Assembly: GCA_016286835.1 (NCBI GenBank)
Contig: JAEEUD010000031.1
Coordinates: 1-10,946, forward strand
Origin: Pyramidobacter sp.
GTDB taxonomy: Bacteria > Synergistota > Synergistia > Synergistales > Dethiosulfovibrionaceae
Reading direction: 5' to 3'
Length of the DNA: 10,946 bases
Made by a program: the position numbers and the translations under genes. Of this stretch, positions 4,964 through 10,946 are shown piece by piece (the first letter of the stretch is position 1; every line of letters starts with the position of its first letter). The notes under the pieces are model-generated. The model saw only the letters and a list, made by a program, of their open reading frames with translations. It was not told the DNA's origin and searched no databases.

Positions 4964-6673
4964 GTGCCGAATAACACACAGGGAGCGCTGCTCCAGGACC
5001 CGAAAAGATTCCGCGTTGACGTGAAGGCGATCTGCATCGCCGCGATCGTGGCGTTTCTGCTCGTCTTCAACGTTTTCCCGATGTGCTACCTCGTCTTCCG
5101 CTCGTTCTACGGCGAGACGGGCTTTACGCTCGATGCGGTCAAAAGGATCTACACTTATCCGCTCAACTGGAACGCGCTGCGCAACACCGTCATCACGGCC
5201 GGCTTTGCGATGGTCTTCGGCGTACTCATCGCCTTCCCGCTGGCGTGGCTGGTGGGCCGGACCGACATGTACGGAAAGAAGTTCTTCCGCACGCTGTTCG
5301 TGATGACCTACATGGTGCCGCCCTACGTCGGCGCCATGGCCTGGCTGCGGCTGCTCAATCCGCGCGTGGGCACGATGAACGTGTTTCTCAAGAACCTGCT
5401 CGGCCTGGCGGAAAATCCGTTCAACATCTACACGATCCCCGGCCTGATCTGGGTGCTGACCACGTTCTACTATCCCTACGCGTTCATTACCATCTCGCGC
5501 GCGATGGAGAAGATGGACCCGTCGCTCGAAGAGGCGTCGAAGATCTCCGGCGCGTCGCCGCTTCGCACCGTGCTCACGGTCACGTTCCCGATCATGCTGC
5601 CGTCGATCGTCGCGGCCGGACTGCTGGTGTTCGTCTCGGCGGCGTCGTGCTACGGCATCCCGTCGATCATCGGCGCGCCCGGACAGATCGACACGGTGAC
5701 GACGCGCATCATCGACTACGTGCACGTCGGTTCGCCGGAGGGGCTGACCGACGGAACGACGCTGGCCGTGTCGCTGATGGTGATCGTCAACATCGTGATG
5801 TACGTCTCCACGTTCATCTGCGGCAAAAAGCAGTACATCACCGTTTCAGGCAAATCGACGCGTCCCAATATCGTCGAGCTGGGCAAGTGGCGTCTGCCTG
5901 TGACGCTGCTGGTGACGGCTTTCGCGCTGGTCGTCGTGATCATCCCGTTCGCCACCGTGGCGATGACTTCCTTTACGATGAACCTTGGCAAGCCTCTTGA
6001 TGCGACGAACTTTACGACGCGTTACTGGCATATCCTGCTGACGAGAAAGGGCATCCTCGACACGGCGAAAAACAGTCTGATCTCCGCCTCTGTGGCGGCC
6101 ACGGCCGGCATCGCCATCTCGAGCGTGATGGCCTGGCTTCTGACGCGCACGAAGGCGCGCGGCCGGCAGATCCCCGACTTTCTGATCACCGTCGGCAGCG
6201 GCACGCCCAGCGTCGTCATCGCCCTGGCGCTGATCATGACCATGTCGGGACGCTTTTTCATCAACATCTACAACACGCTGACGATCATGATCGTCGCCTA
6301 CATGATCAAGTACCTGCTGATGGGCATGAGGACGGTCGTCTCGGCGATGAGCCAGATCCACCCGTCGCTGGAAGAGGCGGCGGAAAGCTCCGGCGCCTCG
6401 TGGCAGCGCAGCTTCCGCAATGTGACTCTGCCGCTGATCGCTCCGTCGATCGTGGCCGGCTGGTTCTTGATCTTCATGCCAAGCTTCTACGAGCTGACTA
6501 TGTCCACGCTGCTGTATTCCACTGACACCAAGACGATCGGCTACGAGCTGTTCACGTATCAGACGTACCACAGCCAGCAGACGGCCGCGGCGATCGCCAC
6601 GGGCATTTTGCTCATGGTCGTCGTCGTCAACTGGATCCTCAACAAGCTCACCAAGGGCGAGTTCTCGATTTAA
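4964..6673 (+). CDS. ABC transporter permease with two fused BPD_transp_1 domains (FbpB/AfuB-like)
   Basis: A 569-residue inner-membrane channel subunit that carries both membrane domains in one chain, as in FbpB-, AfuB- and ThiP-type importers (COG1178). I choose the GTG at 4964 because AGGAGGGGG ends six bases before it; the longer upstream reading runs through the repeat region and has no ribosome site. The first membrane helix lies near residues 22-46 ('ICIAAIVAFLLVFNVFPMCYL'), and about twelve are expected. Two EAA loops contact the ATPase: 'EEASKISGASPLRTVLTVTFP' from residue 189 and 'EEAAESSGASWQRSFRNVTLP' from residue 470. The spacing of about 280 residues shows an intact internal duplication. 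The ATPase gene follows 16 bases downstream. It partners with one or both upstream receptors; the solute is not revealed by this subunit. Confidence 0.92.
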   Translation: MPNNTQGALLQDPKRFRVDVKAICIAAIVAFLLVFNVFPMCYLVFRSFYGETGFTLDAVKRIYTYPLNWNALRNTVITAGFAMVFGVLIAFPLAWLVGRTDMYGKKFFRTLFVMTYMVPPYVGAMAWLRLLNPRVGTMNVFLKNLLGLAENPFNIYTIPGLIWVLTTFYYPYAFITISRAMEKMDPSLEEASKISGASPLRTVLTVTFPIMLPSIVAAGLLVFVSAASCYGIPSIIGAPGQIDTVTTRIIDYVHVGSPEGLTDGTTLAVSLMVIVNIVMYVSTFICGKKQYITVSGKSTRPNIVELGKWRLPVTLLVTAFALVVVIIPFATVAMTSFTMNLGKPLDATNFTTRYWHILLTRKGILDTAKNSLISASVAATAGIAISSVMAWLLTRTKARGRQIPDFLITVGSGTPSVVIALALIMTMSGRFFINIYNTLTIMIVAYMIKYLLMGMRTVVSAMSQIHPSLEEAAESSGASWQRSFRNVTLPLIAPSIVAGWFLIFMPSFYELTMSTLLYSTDTKTIGYELFTYQTYHSQQTAAAIATGILLMVVVVNWILNKLTKGEFSI

Positions 6674-6689
6674 AAGGAGCGAATGACGG

Positions 6690-7754
6690 ATGTCTTCCAT
6701 TACACTTACCGATGTGACCAAATCTTACGGAAACGTGCAGGTCATCCAGAGCTTTACAGAGACGTTCGCCGACGGCGAGTTCGTTACGCTGCTGGGGCCG
6801 TCCGGCTGCGGCAAGACGACGATGCTGCGCATGATAGCCGGCTTTGAAAAGCCCACCACCGGCGAGATCAAAATCGACGACACGGTCGTGAGCGGCGGAG
6901 ACAGATTCGTGCCGCCCAACGAGCGCGGTATCGGCATGGTCTTCCAGTCCTATGCCGTGTGGCCGCACATGGACGTGTTCGACAATGTCGTGTATCCGCT
7001 CAAGATCCAGGGAGTGAAACGCTCCGAGCGGAAAAAGCGCGTGCTTGAAGTGCTCGAGGCTGTGCACCTGTCGCAGTACGTCAAGCGGATGCCCAGCGAA
7101 CTTTCCGGCGGTCAGCAGCAGCGCGTCGCGCTGGCCCGCGCGCTGGTGGGCGGTTCCAAACTGCTGCTGCTCGACGAGCCTTTGTCCAACCTCGACGCTA
7201 AACTGCGCGAGACGATGCGCTTCGAGATCAAGAACGTGCAGAAACAGTTCGGCGTCACCGTCGTTTACGTCACGCACGACCAGGGCGAGGCAATGGCCAT
7301 GAGCGACCGTGTCGTCGTCTTCAACAAGGGCGTCGTGCAGCAGATCGCCACGCCGATGGAGATCTACCGCCATCCGGCCAACCAGTTCGTCGCCGACTTT
7401 GTGGGCAAGATCAACTTTTTGCGCGGCACGGCGGGCGAAGGCTCGATCGAGCTGGCCGGCGGACAGCGCATGGATTACTCCGGCGACAAACGCGGCCCCG
7501 TGGTCGTGGCCGTGCGCCCCGAGAACATGACGATGCGCGACGACCGCGGCACGCTGCGCGGGACACTGACGCACGCCTATTACCTCGGCGACACCAACGA
7601 CTGCCGCGTCGACGTGGACGGCACGTCGGTGCGCGTGATCGGCGCGGGCAACACCTTCGGCCAGTTCGCGACCGGCGCGTCCGTGTGGCTCGATTTCAGC
7701 GAATACCTTGTCTTCGAGGACGATGGCGAGGATCAGACGGCGATCAAAACTTAG
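6690..7754 (+). CDS. ABC transporter ATP-binding protein (FbpC/PotA-type)
   Basis: The 354-residue cytoplasmic ATPase that powers the importer. All nucleotide-binding motifs are intact: Walker A 'GPSGCGKTT' (36-44), Q-loop Gln86 in 'MVFQSYAVWPHM', signature 'LSGGQQQR' (138-145), Walker B 'LLLLDEP' (158-164) with catalytic Glu163, D-loop 'SNLDA' and His196 in 'VTHDQGEAMAMSDR'. The C-terminal third contains 'VAVRPENMTM' and a TOBE-like beta domain typical of the COG3842 PotA/FbpC/AfuC branch, which can exert regulatory control over transport. The start at 6690 is preceded by AAAAGGAGC (6672-6680); an ATG at 6683 is out of frame. Sixteen bases separate it from the permease, so the two are co-transcribed, and a strong terminator follows. 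The sequence identifies the class but not the solute. Confidence 0.93.
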   Translation: MSSITLTDVTKSYGNVQVIQSFTETFADGEFVTLLGPSGCGKTTMLRMIAGFEKPTTGEIKIDDTVVSGGDRFVPPNERGIGMVFQSYAVWPHMDVFDNVVYPLKIQGVKRSERKKRVLEVLEAVHLSQYVKRMPSELSGGQQQRVALARALVGGSKLLLLDEPLSNLDAKLRETMRFEIKNVQKQFGVTVVYVTHDQGEAMAMSDRVVVFNKGVVQQIATPMEIYRHPANQFVADFVGKINFLRGTAGEGSIELAGGQRMDYSGDKRGPVVVAVRPENMTMRDDRGTLRGTLTHAYYLGDTNDCRVDVDGTSVRVIGAGNTFGQFATGASVWLDFSEYLVFEDDGEDQTAIKT

Positions 7755-7769
7755 AGCGCTTAAAACAGC

Positions 7770-7804
7770 GGGACGGCTTTCATCTCGAAGGCCGCCCCTT
7801 TTTT
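7770..7804 (+). terminator. Rho-independent terminator of the ABC importer operon
   Basis: GGGACGGCTTTC (7770-7781) pairs with GAAGGCCGCCCC (7787-7798) with one A-C mismatch and one G-T pair around a five-base loop, followed at once by six T residues (7799-7804). It lies 15 bases after the ATPase stop codon and separates the importer from the next gene. Confidence 0.85.
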
Positions 7805-7816
7805 AGTCGGATAGGG

Positions 7817-7822
7817 TATAAT
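7817..7822 (+). promoter_or_regulatory. -10 box of the metallo-hydrolase gene
   Basis: A perfect TATAAT stands 38 bases ahead of the ATG. The -35 position falls inside the preceding terminator stem and T-run and shows no match to TTGACA, so the promoter is either weak or activator-dependent. Its presence indicates that the hydrolase gene is a separate transcription unit. Confidence 0.55.
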
Positions 7823-7859
7823 AGAAAACATAAAATTATCTAAAAGGGAGATCATCATA

Positions 7860-8648
7860 ATGAAGATCCAGCAGATCCGCAGCGCGACATTAAAACTGAA
7901 CTTTGCCGGAACGACGTTCCTGATCGATCCGTGGCTGGCGTCCAGGTGGGCAATGGGCTGCTTTGCCGACCTCGGCGGGCGTTTCTCCGTGCCTGATCCG
8001 GTCAAGCGCCATATCCCCATGCCGATTTGTCCGCTGCCGATGCCTGTGGACGAGATTTTGCGCGGTGTCGATTTTTATGTGGTCACGCACGTGCATCCCG
8101 ACCACATCGACATGGGAGGCGACGGCATGGTCGGTGCGCCGCTCGATAAGAGCGTGCCTGTGATCGCGCAGAACGATCAGGACGCCGACAGGCTGAGCCG
8201 TTCCGGCTTTGCCGACGTGCGAGTGCTGACCGAAAGCGGCTGTGCCGCTGACGGCGCGACGCTGTATAAAACGCCTGCCCGTCACGGCACGGTTGTGCCC
8301 TGCGGCGACGCCATGGGCGTCGTCTTTCAGGCTGTTGGCGAACAGACGCTGTACATTGCCGGAGACACGGTCTGGTATCCCCAGGTGGCCGACACGCTGG
8401 CGCAATTCCGTCCCGGCGTCGTGGCGCTGAACGCCTGCGCCGCCGAGCTGGAAGAGTGCGGACGGCTGATCATGAACGATGAAGACGTGGAGAGCGTTTC
8501 TCTGGCCGCGCCGTGGGCGAATCTGCTGATCACGCACATGGACACCGTAGCGCACGCCTCGATCACCCGGCATGAGATGCGCGGGCGCCTTGCGCGCCGC
8601 GGCGTGAAGTACGTGATGCCCGAAGACGGTGAGACGGTGGAGTTTTAG
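7860..8648 (+). CDS. Metallo-beta-lactamase-fold hydrolase (COG2220/UlaG-like)
   Basis: A 262-residue cytoplasmic protein without signal peptide, of the length usual for the UlaG-like/COG2220 branch. The two-metal site is complete: 'THVHPDHID' (76-84) gives His77, His79, Asp81 and His82; His142 in 'TPARHG', Asp169 in 'YIAGDTVWY' and His226 in 'LLITHMDTV' complete it. The N-terminal 'KLNFAGTTFLIDPWL' is characteristic of this branch. Members hydrolyse lactones, phosphodiesters or amides; known examples include L-ascorbate-6-phosphate lactonase, but the reaction here cannot be named. The ATG at 7860 follows GGGAG (7846-7850). It has its own -10 box and a terminator on each side, so a link with the importer is only positional. 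If the importer brings in a phosphorylated solute, this enzyme would be a candidate downstream hydrolase (inference). Confidence 0.85.
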   Translation: MKIQQIRSATLKLNFAGTTFLIDPWLASRWAMGCFADLGGRFSVPDPVKRHIPMPICPLPMPVDEILRGVDFYVVTHVHPDHIDMGGDGMVGAPLDKSVPVIAQNDQDADRLSRSGFADVRVLTESGCAADGATLYKTPARHGTVVPCGDAMGVVFQAVGEQTLYIAGDTVWYPQVADTLAQFRPGVVALNACAAELEECGRLIMNDEDVESVSLAAPWANLLITHMDTVAHASITRHEMRGRLARRGVKYVMPEDGETVEF

Positions 8649-8656
8649 CTGAAAAC

Positions 8657-8692
8657 GAAAGCGGCGGGGCTGTCAGAGACTCCACCGCTTTT
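8657..8692. terminator. Bidirectional terminator between convergent genes
   Basis: AAAGCGG (8658-8664) pairs with CCGCTTT (8685-8691); after one C-A mismatch the stem goes on with GGGG against CTCC, leaving a loop of about ten bases. T-rich tracts follow on both strands (TTTTATATT on plus, TTTCGTTTTC on minus). It lies 9 bases past the hydrolase stop codon and 4 bases past the stop of the convergent minus-strand gene, so it can serve both. Confidence 0.8.
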
Positions 8693-8695
8693 ATA

Positions 8696-9796
8696 TTATG
8701 CGATGACGTTCAGACCGCGTGCGACGGTGCGGATAAAGTCCTGCACGTTGGTCACGATCGTGGTGGCGGCGAGGCTGCCGCGGTCGAGCAGTTTGTTGAC
8801 GACGAACTCGTCGGCATCGACGGTATACAGATAGACGGGGCGCACCGTGCCGTCGCCCGTGACGCGGAACGACGGCGTCATATTGCCCGCCGCGATCGTG
8901 TGCAGCATCGTCGCCAGGCAGATCACAGTCGTCGCCGTCCTGATCTGCGCGCGCATAGCCGCTTGTCCTTCGTAGACGTCGGCGTACACCTCGGGCAGCG
9001 GCCCGTCATCGCGGATCGAGCCGGTCAGCACGAAGGGAACGCCATGGTTGACGCAGGCGCACATGATGCCGTCGTCGAGCCCGTACTTTGCGATAAACGC
9101 GGGGATCGAACCGCACGAGCGGACTTTGTTGATCACGTCGAGGTGATTGTAATGCCCGTTCGGCTGGCTTTGCCCCGTGTAGATGTCCTGTCCCAGTGCG
9201 GTGTGCAGCAGCGCCGCTTCGAGGTCGTGCGTGGCGAGGGCGTTGCCGGCCAGCAGCGCATGGACGTAACCGTTTCCGATCAGCGCCTGCATCGCTTTCC
9301 GCGCGCCTTCGTCGAACGCGAACGCCGGCCCCATGACCCAGATGACGCGGCCGTGGTCACGTTCGTATCCGAGCAGTTCGGTCAGACGATCGTAATCGCG
9401 GGCGTACGACGTTTCCCGGCTGCGTCCCTGACGGAAGAGGAAGGCGTCGCGCGCACTTCCGTCTTCCGCTTTGAATCCTTCCGTGTGGACGAAGATCCCT
9501 TCCGTGCCGCGTTCGCTGCGGCCGACGATCACGGCGTCGCCGGCGCGGAGGTTGCGGTTTTCGACCACGTCGAGGCGGCCGTTTTCGCGCACGACGACGC
9601 TCGAGTCCATACGGCTTTCTTCGGCGAGGCGCCAGACGCCGCCGCGCTTGAAATACTCCGGATACATCGAGGTGCTGTGATAGCCCTCCGGCGCGACGCC
9701 GTCTGCCGGGGCGGGGACGGTGCGCGCTTCGGGGGCGCTGACGAACGGTTCTGATGAAAAATCGGGATGGCGGTACTCGGGCAGCGTGAACGACAT
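8696..9796 (-). CDS. Ornithine cyclodeaminase-like protein of the TIGR00300 / LOR-SDH family
   Basis: A 366-residue cytoplasmic protein. Its C-terminal two thirds match what I recall of Methanococcus MJ1480/MMP1218 and the C-terminal half of cyanobacterial AgrE/ArgZ: 'LLAGNALATHDLEAALLHTALG' (181-202), 'NHLDVINKVRSCGSIPAFI' (217-235), 'PFVLTGSIRDDGPLPEV' (254-270), 'VICLATMLHTIAAGNMTPSF' (291-310) and 'VNKLLDRGS' (333-341). This family uses NAD and converts L-ornithine to L-proline plus ammonia; it is unrelated to the mu-crystallin type enzyme. The protein is somewhat shorter at the N-terminus than the archaeal members as I remember them. The ATG at 9796 follows GGGAGG (9805-9810). It lies 67 bases after an M20 hydrolase gene but has its own TATAAT box. 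A related lysine/saccharopine-type reaction remains possible. Confidence 0.82.
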   Translation of the reverse strand: MSFTLPEYRHPDFSSEPFVSAPEARTVPAPADGVAPEGYHSTSMYPEYFKRGGVWRLAEESRMDSSVVVRENGRLDVVENRNLRAGDAVIVGRSERGTEGIFVHTEGFKAEDGSARDAFLFRQGRSRETSYARDYDRLTELLGYERDHGRVIWVMGPAFAFDEGARKAMQALIGNGYVHALLAGNALATHDLEAALLHTALGQDIYTGQSQPNGHYNHLDVINKVRSCGSIPAFIAKYGLDDGIMCACVNHGVPFVLTGSIRDDGPLPEVYADVYEGQAAMRAQIRTATTVICLATMLHTIAAGNMTPSFRVTGDGTVRPVYLYTVDADEFVVNKLLDRGSLAATTIVTNVQDFIRTVARGLNVIA

Positions 9797-9826
9797 GACA
9801 AAGACCTCCCGGGAAGTGTTTCCGCT

Positions 9827-9832
9827 ATTATA
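9827..9832 (-). promoter_or_regulatory. -10 box of the ornithine cyclodeaminase-like gene
   Basis: On the minus strand a perfect TATAAT (9832-9827) stands 30 bases ahead of the start codon. No -35 match appears at 16-18 bases; that interval is occupied by the parS-like sequence at 9838-9853, so a bound protein there would control or replace -35 recognition. The gene may also be read through from the M20 gene, since no hairpin lies between them. Confidence 0.5.
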
Positions 9833-9837
9833 CTCTA

Positions 9838-9853
9838 TGTTTTTCGTGGAACA
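9838..9853. promoter_or_regulatory. Degenerate parS-like 16-mer with broken core
   Basis: TGTTTTTCGTGGAACA matches the parS variant TGTTTCACGTGGAACA at 14 of 16 positions, but the two mismatches fall in the core (TTCGTG instead of CACGTG), which ParB normally reads strictly. It covers the -35 zone of the promoter at 9827-9832. It may be a decayed site, a binding site for another protein, or coincidence. Confidence 0.25.
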
Positions 9854-9863
9854 GGACGAACGT

Positions 9864-10946
9864 TTACAGCTTTTCGATCAATTTTGCGTAGAGCCGGCAG
9901 GCGTCGGTCACTTCCGAGAGCCGGCAGCGCTCGTTCACCATGTGTGCAAGCGCGTCGTCGCCGGGGCCGAAGCCGATCGTCGGCACGCCCATCGAGACGG
10001 GGACGACGGCGTTCGTGCCGAAGTCCCAGCAGCGGTATTCCGGCTGTTTGCCGAACTGTTCGGCGTAGACCTGCGAGAGCACTTTGGTCAGCGGCGCGTC
10101 TTCGGCGATCTTCCAGGGATCGTGTTCGGGCGTGTAGACGAGGTCCGCGCCGGTCCAGCTGGTGTGCGTGAGCGTGCCGGGCAGGACTTCCGCGCGGGCA
10201 ATGCCTTCGACGAGCGAAGCCAGCTCGGCTTTGACCTGTGCTACCGTCTCGCCGAAACGCAGGCGGCGATCCAGATATATCTCGCAGCGGTCGGGCACGG
10301 CGTTCAGCGAGGCGGTGCGGCAGTCGATGTGTGTCAGCGCGACCGTGCCCGCTCCGTTTGTCTCGCGCAGCTTCGCGTTCAGCGCTTCGACGCGCCGGAT
10401 GACAGGCGCCATTTCATAAACGGCGTTGACGCCCTTATCGGGGGCGGAGCCGTGCGAGGACACTCCGTGGGTGACGATCCGCGCCTGGACTTTGCCCGTA
10501 TGCCCCAGCGTCACCTGACTGCGCGACGGCTCGCAGATCACGCAGTAATCCGGTTTGACTCCGTTGTCTTTGTAGAAATGCTCCAGGCACACGCCGTCGC
10601 AGTACTCTTCGCAGACCGAGCCCGTCACCCAGACGGTCTTGCCGTCGAGCAGGCCGGCCTTTTTCGCCAGCGCCGCGGCGTACACGGAAGCGGCCAGCCC
10701 GCCTTTCATGTCCACCGAGCCGCGGCCGTAGAGAAATCCGTCCTCAACGACGCCGCCGAACGGATCGTGCTTCCAGCCTTCCGTGTTTTCGGCGAGGACC
10801 GTGTCCATGTGCGAGTCGAAGTGGATCACCGTCGGCCCGTCGCCGACGCGGCCGCAGGCGTTGCCGGCACGGTCGATGAAGGCTTCGTCGTAGCCCAGTT
10901 CCTTCATTTTCGCGACGATCTTCTTTGCGGCGTCGCCTTCGTGATC
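9864..10946 (-). CDS. ygeY: M20 family metallo-hydrolase, YgeY-like, 5' end outside window
   Basis: 360 codons are visible; the reading frame stays open to the window edge ('DHEGDAAKKIVAK' precedes the first internal Met at 10907), so the real start lies further right. It keeps the M20 di-metal site: 'HFDSHMDTV' (about 10800-10826), 'GRGSVDMKGG' (about 10700-10729), catalytic 'CEEYCDG' (about 10590-10614), 'CEPSRSQ' and the last His in 'ALAHMVNE' (about 9928-9953). The segments 'EEYCDGVC', 'SSHGSAPDKG', 'YLDRRLRFGET', 'SWTG' and 'FGTNAV' are those I recall from E. coli YgeY, a hydrolase of the selenium/purine-degradation gene cluster, not from classical ArgE or DapE. The substrate is probably an N-acyl or N-carbamoyl amino acid or a similar amide; no reaction is proved. 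The downstream cyclodeaminase-like gene suggests an ornithine or diamino-acid pathway. Confidence 0.85.
   Translation of the reverse strand, partial: DHEGDAAKKIVAKMKELGYDEAFIDRAGNACGRVGDGPTVIHFDSHMDTVLAENTEGWKHDPFGGVVEDGFLYGRGSVDMKGGLAASVYAAALAKKAGLLDGKTVWVTGSVCEEYCDGVCLEHFYKDNGVKPDYCVICEPSRSQVTLGHTGKVQARIVTHGVSSHGSAPDKGVNAVYEMAPVIRRVEALNAKLRETNGAGTVALTHIDCRTASLNAVPDRCEIYLDRRLRFGETVAQVKAELASLVEGIARAEVLPGTLTHTSWTGADLVYTPEHDPWKIAEDAPLTKVLSQVYAEQFGKQPEYRCWDFGTNAVVPVSMGVPTIGFGPGDDALAHMVNERCRLSEVTDACRLYAKLIEKL

Noticed and set aside
4795..4974. 59-codon plus-strand reading frame across the intergenic region, overlapping the permease start
   Set aside because: The only purine-rich site (GGGAG, 4787-4791) is three bases from the ATG, too close for normal initiation. 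The translation is driven by the CTTTGTGT repeat and shows no domain-like pattern.
4743..5070. Minus-strand frames with 'TKTRRHKG' and 'QRHEDTKGN' peptides
   Set aside because: These are translations of the ACACAAAG repeat and its surroundings on the opposite strand of the permease gene; no ribosome site and no conserved protein features.

Overview
The window comes from a GC-rich bacterium. Every gene has a clear Shine-Dalgarno site, and the secreted proteins carry classical Sec signal peptides. Transporters and amino-acid/peptide catabolism dominate. The protein styles (a ZnuA subclass seen in anaerobes, a YgeY-type M20 hydrolase, an archaeal-type ornithine cyclodeaminase) fit an anaerobic amino-acid fermenter, with Synergistota such as Pyramidobacter as my best guess. 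That placement is inference; no rRNA or marker gene is present.

Left edge, minus strand: the 5' part of a carboxymuconolactone decarboxylase/AhpD-like gene (1-326) with an extended -10 promoter that abuts a perfect 15-bp palindrome (370-402). Next comes a three-gene minus-strand zinc-type operon, read 2257 to 411: a 92-aa membrane-anchored or secreted protein with a HDCxGDDCPVC motif, a ZnuA-like metal-binding lipoprotein-type receptor with a His-rich loop, and a translationally coupled four-cysteine secreted protein. No permease or ATPase accompanies this receptor in the window.

Centre, plus strand (2384-7804): an ABC importer of the FbpABC/AfuABC type. Two tandem paralogous solute-binding proteins, both 335 aa and about 80% identical by hand alignment, each have a promoter. 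The two promoters share 39 of 47 positions. They are followed by a two-domain fused permease and a FbpC/PotA-type ATPase. Hairpins after each binding-protein gene probably set a high receptor-to-permease ratio. The tyrosine pair of classical ferric-binding proteins is absent from both receptors, so the substrate is probably not free Fe3+; an organophosphate-like solute is a reasonable alternative.

The 303-base gap between the second receptor gene and the permease is the oddest non-coding stretch. It is AT-richer and holds a 16-bp parS-like palindrome (CACGTG core) and three tandem CTTTGTGT-type units. A weaker parS-like site with a broken core lies upstream of the ornithine cyclodeaminase-like gene.

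Right part: a stand-alone metallo-beta-lactamase-fold hydrolase (7860-8648, plus) with its own TATAAT box converges on a minus-strand pair that shares a bidirectional terminator with it. The pair is a YgeY-family M20 hydrolase (running off the right edge) followed by a TIGR00300/LOR-SDH-type ornithine cyclodeaminase-like protein. Together they suggest hydrolysis of an N-substituted amino acid or related amide, feeding ornithine-to-proline conversion.

I found no tRNA, rRNA, CRISPR array, insertion sequence or phage gene, and no clearly new multi-gene system. The points most worth following up are the parS-like sites, the duplicated receptor promoters, the orphan zinc operon and the YgeY/cyclodeaminase pair.
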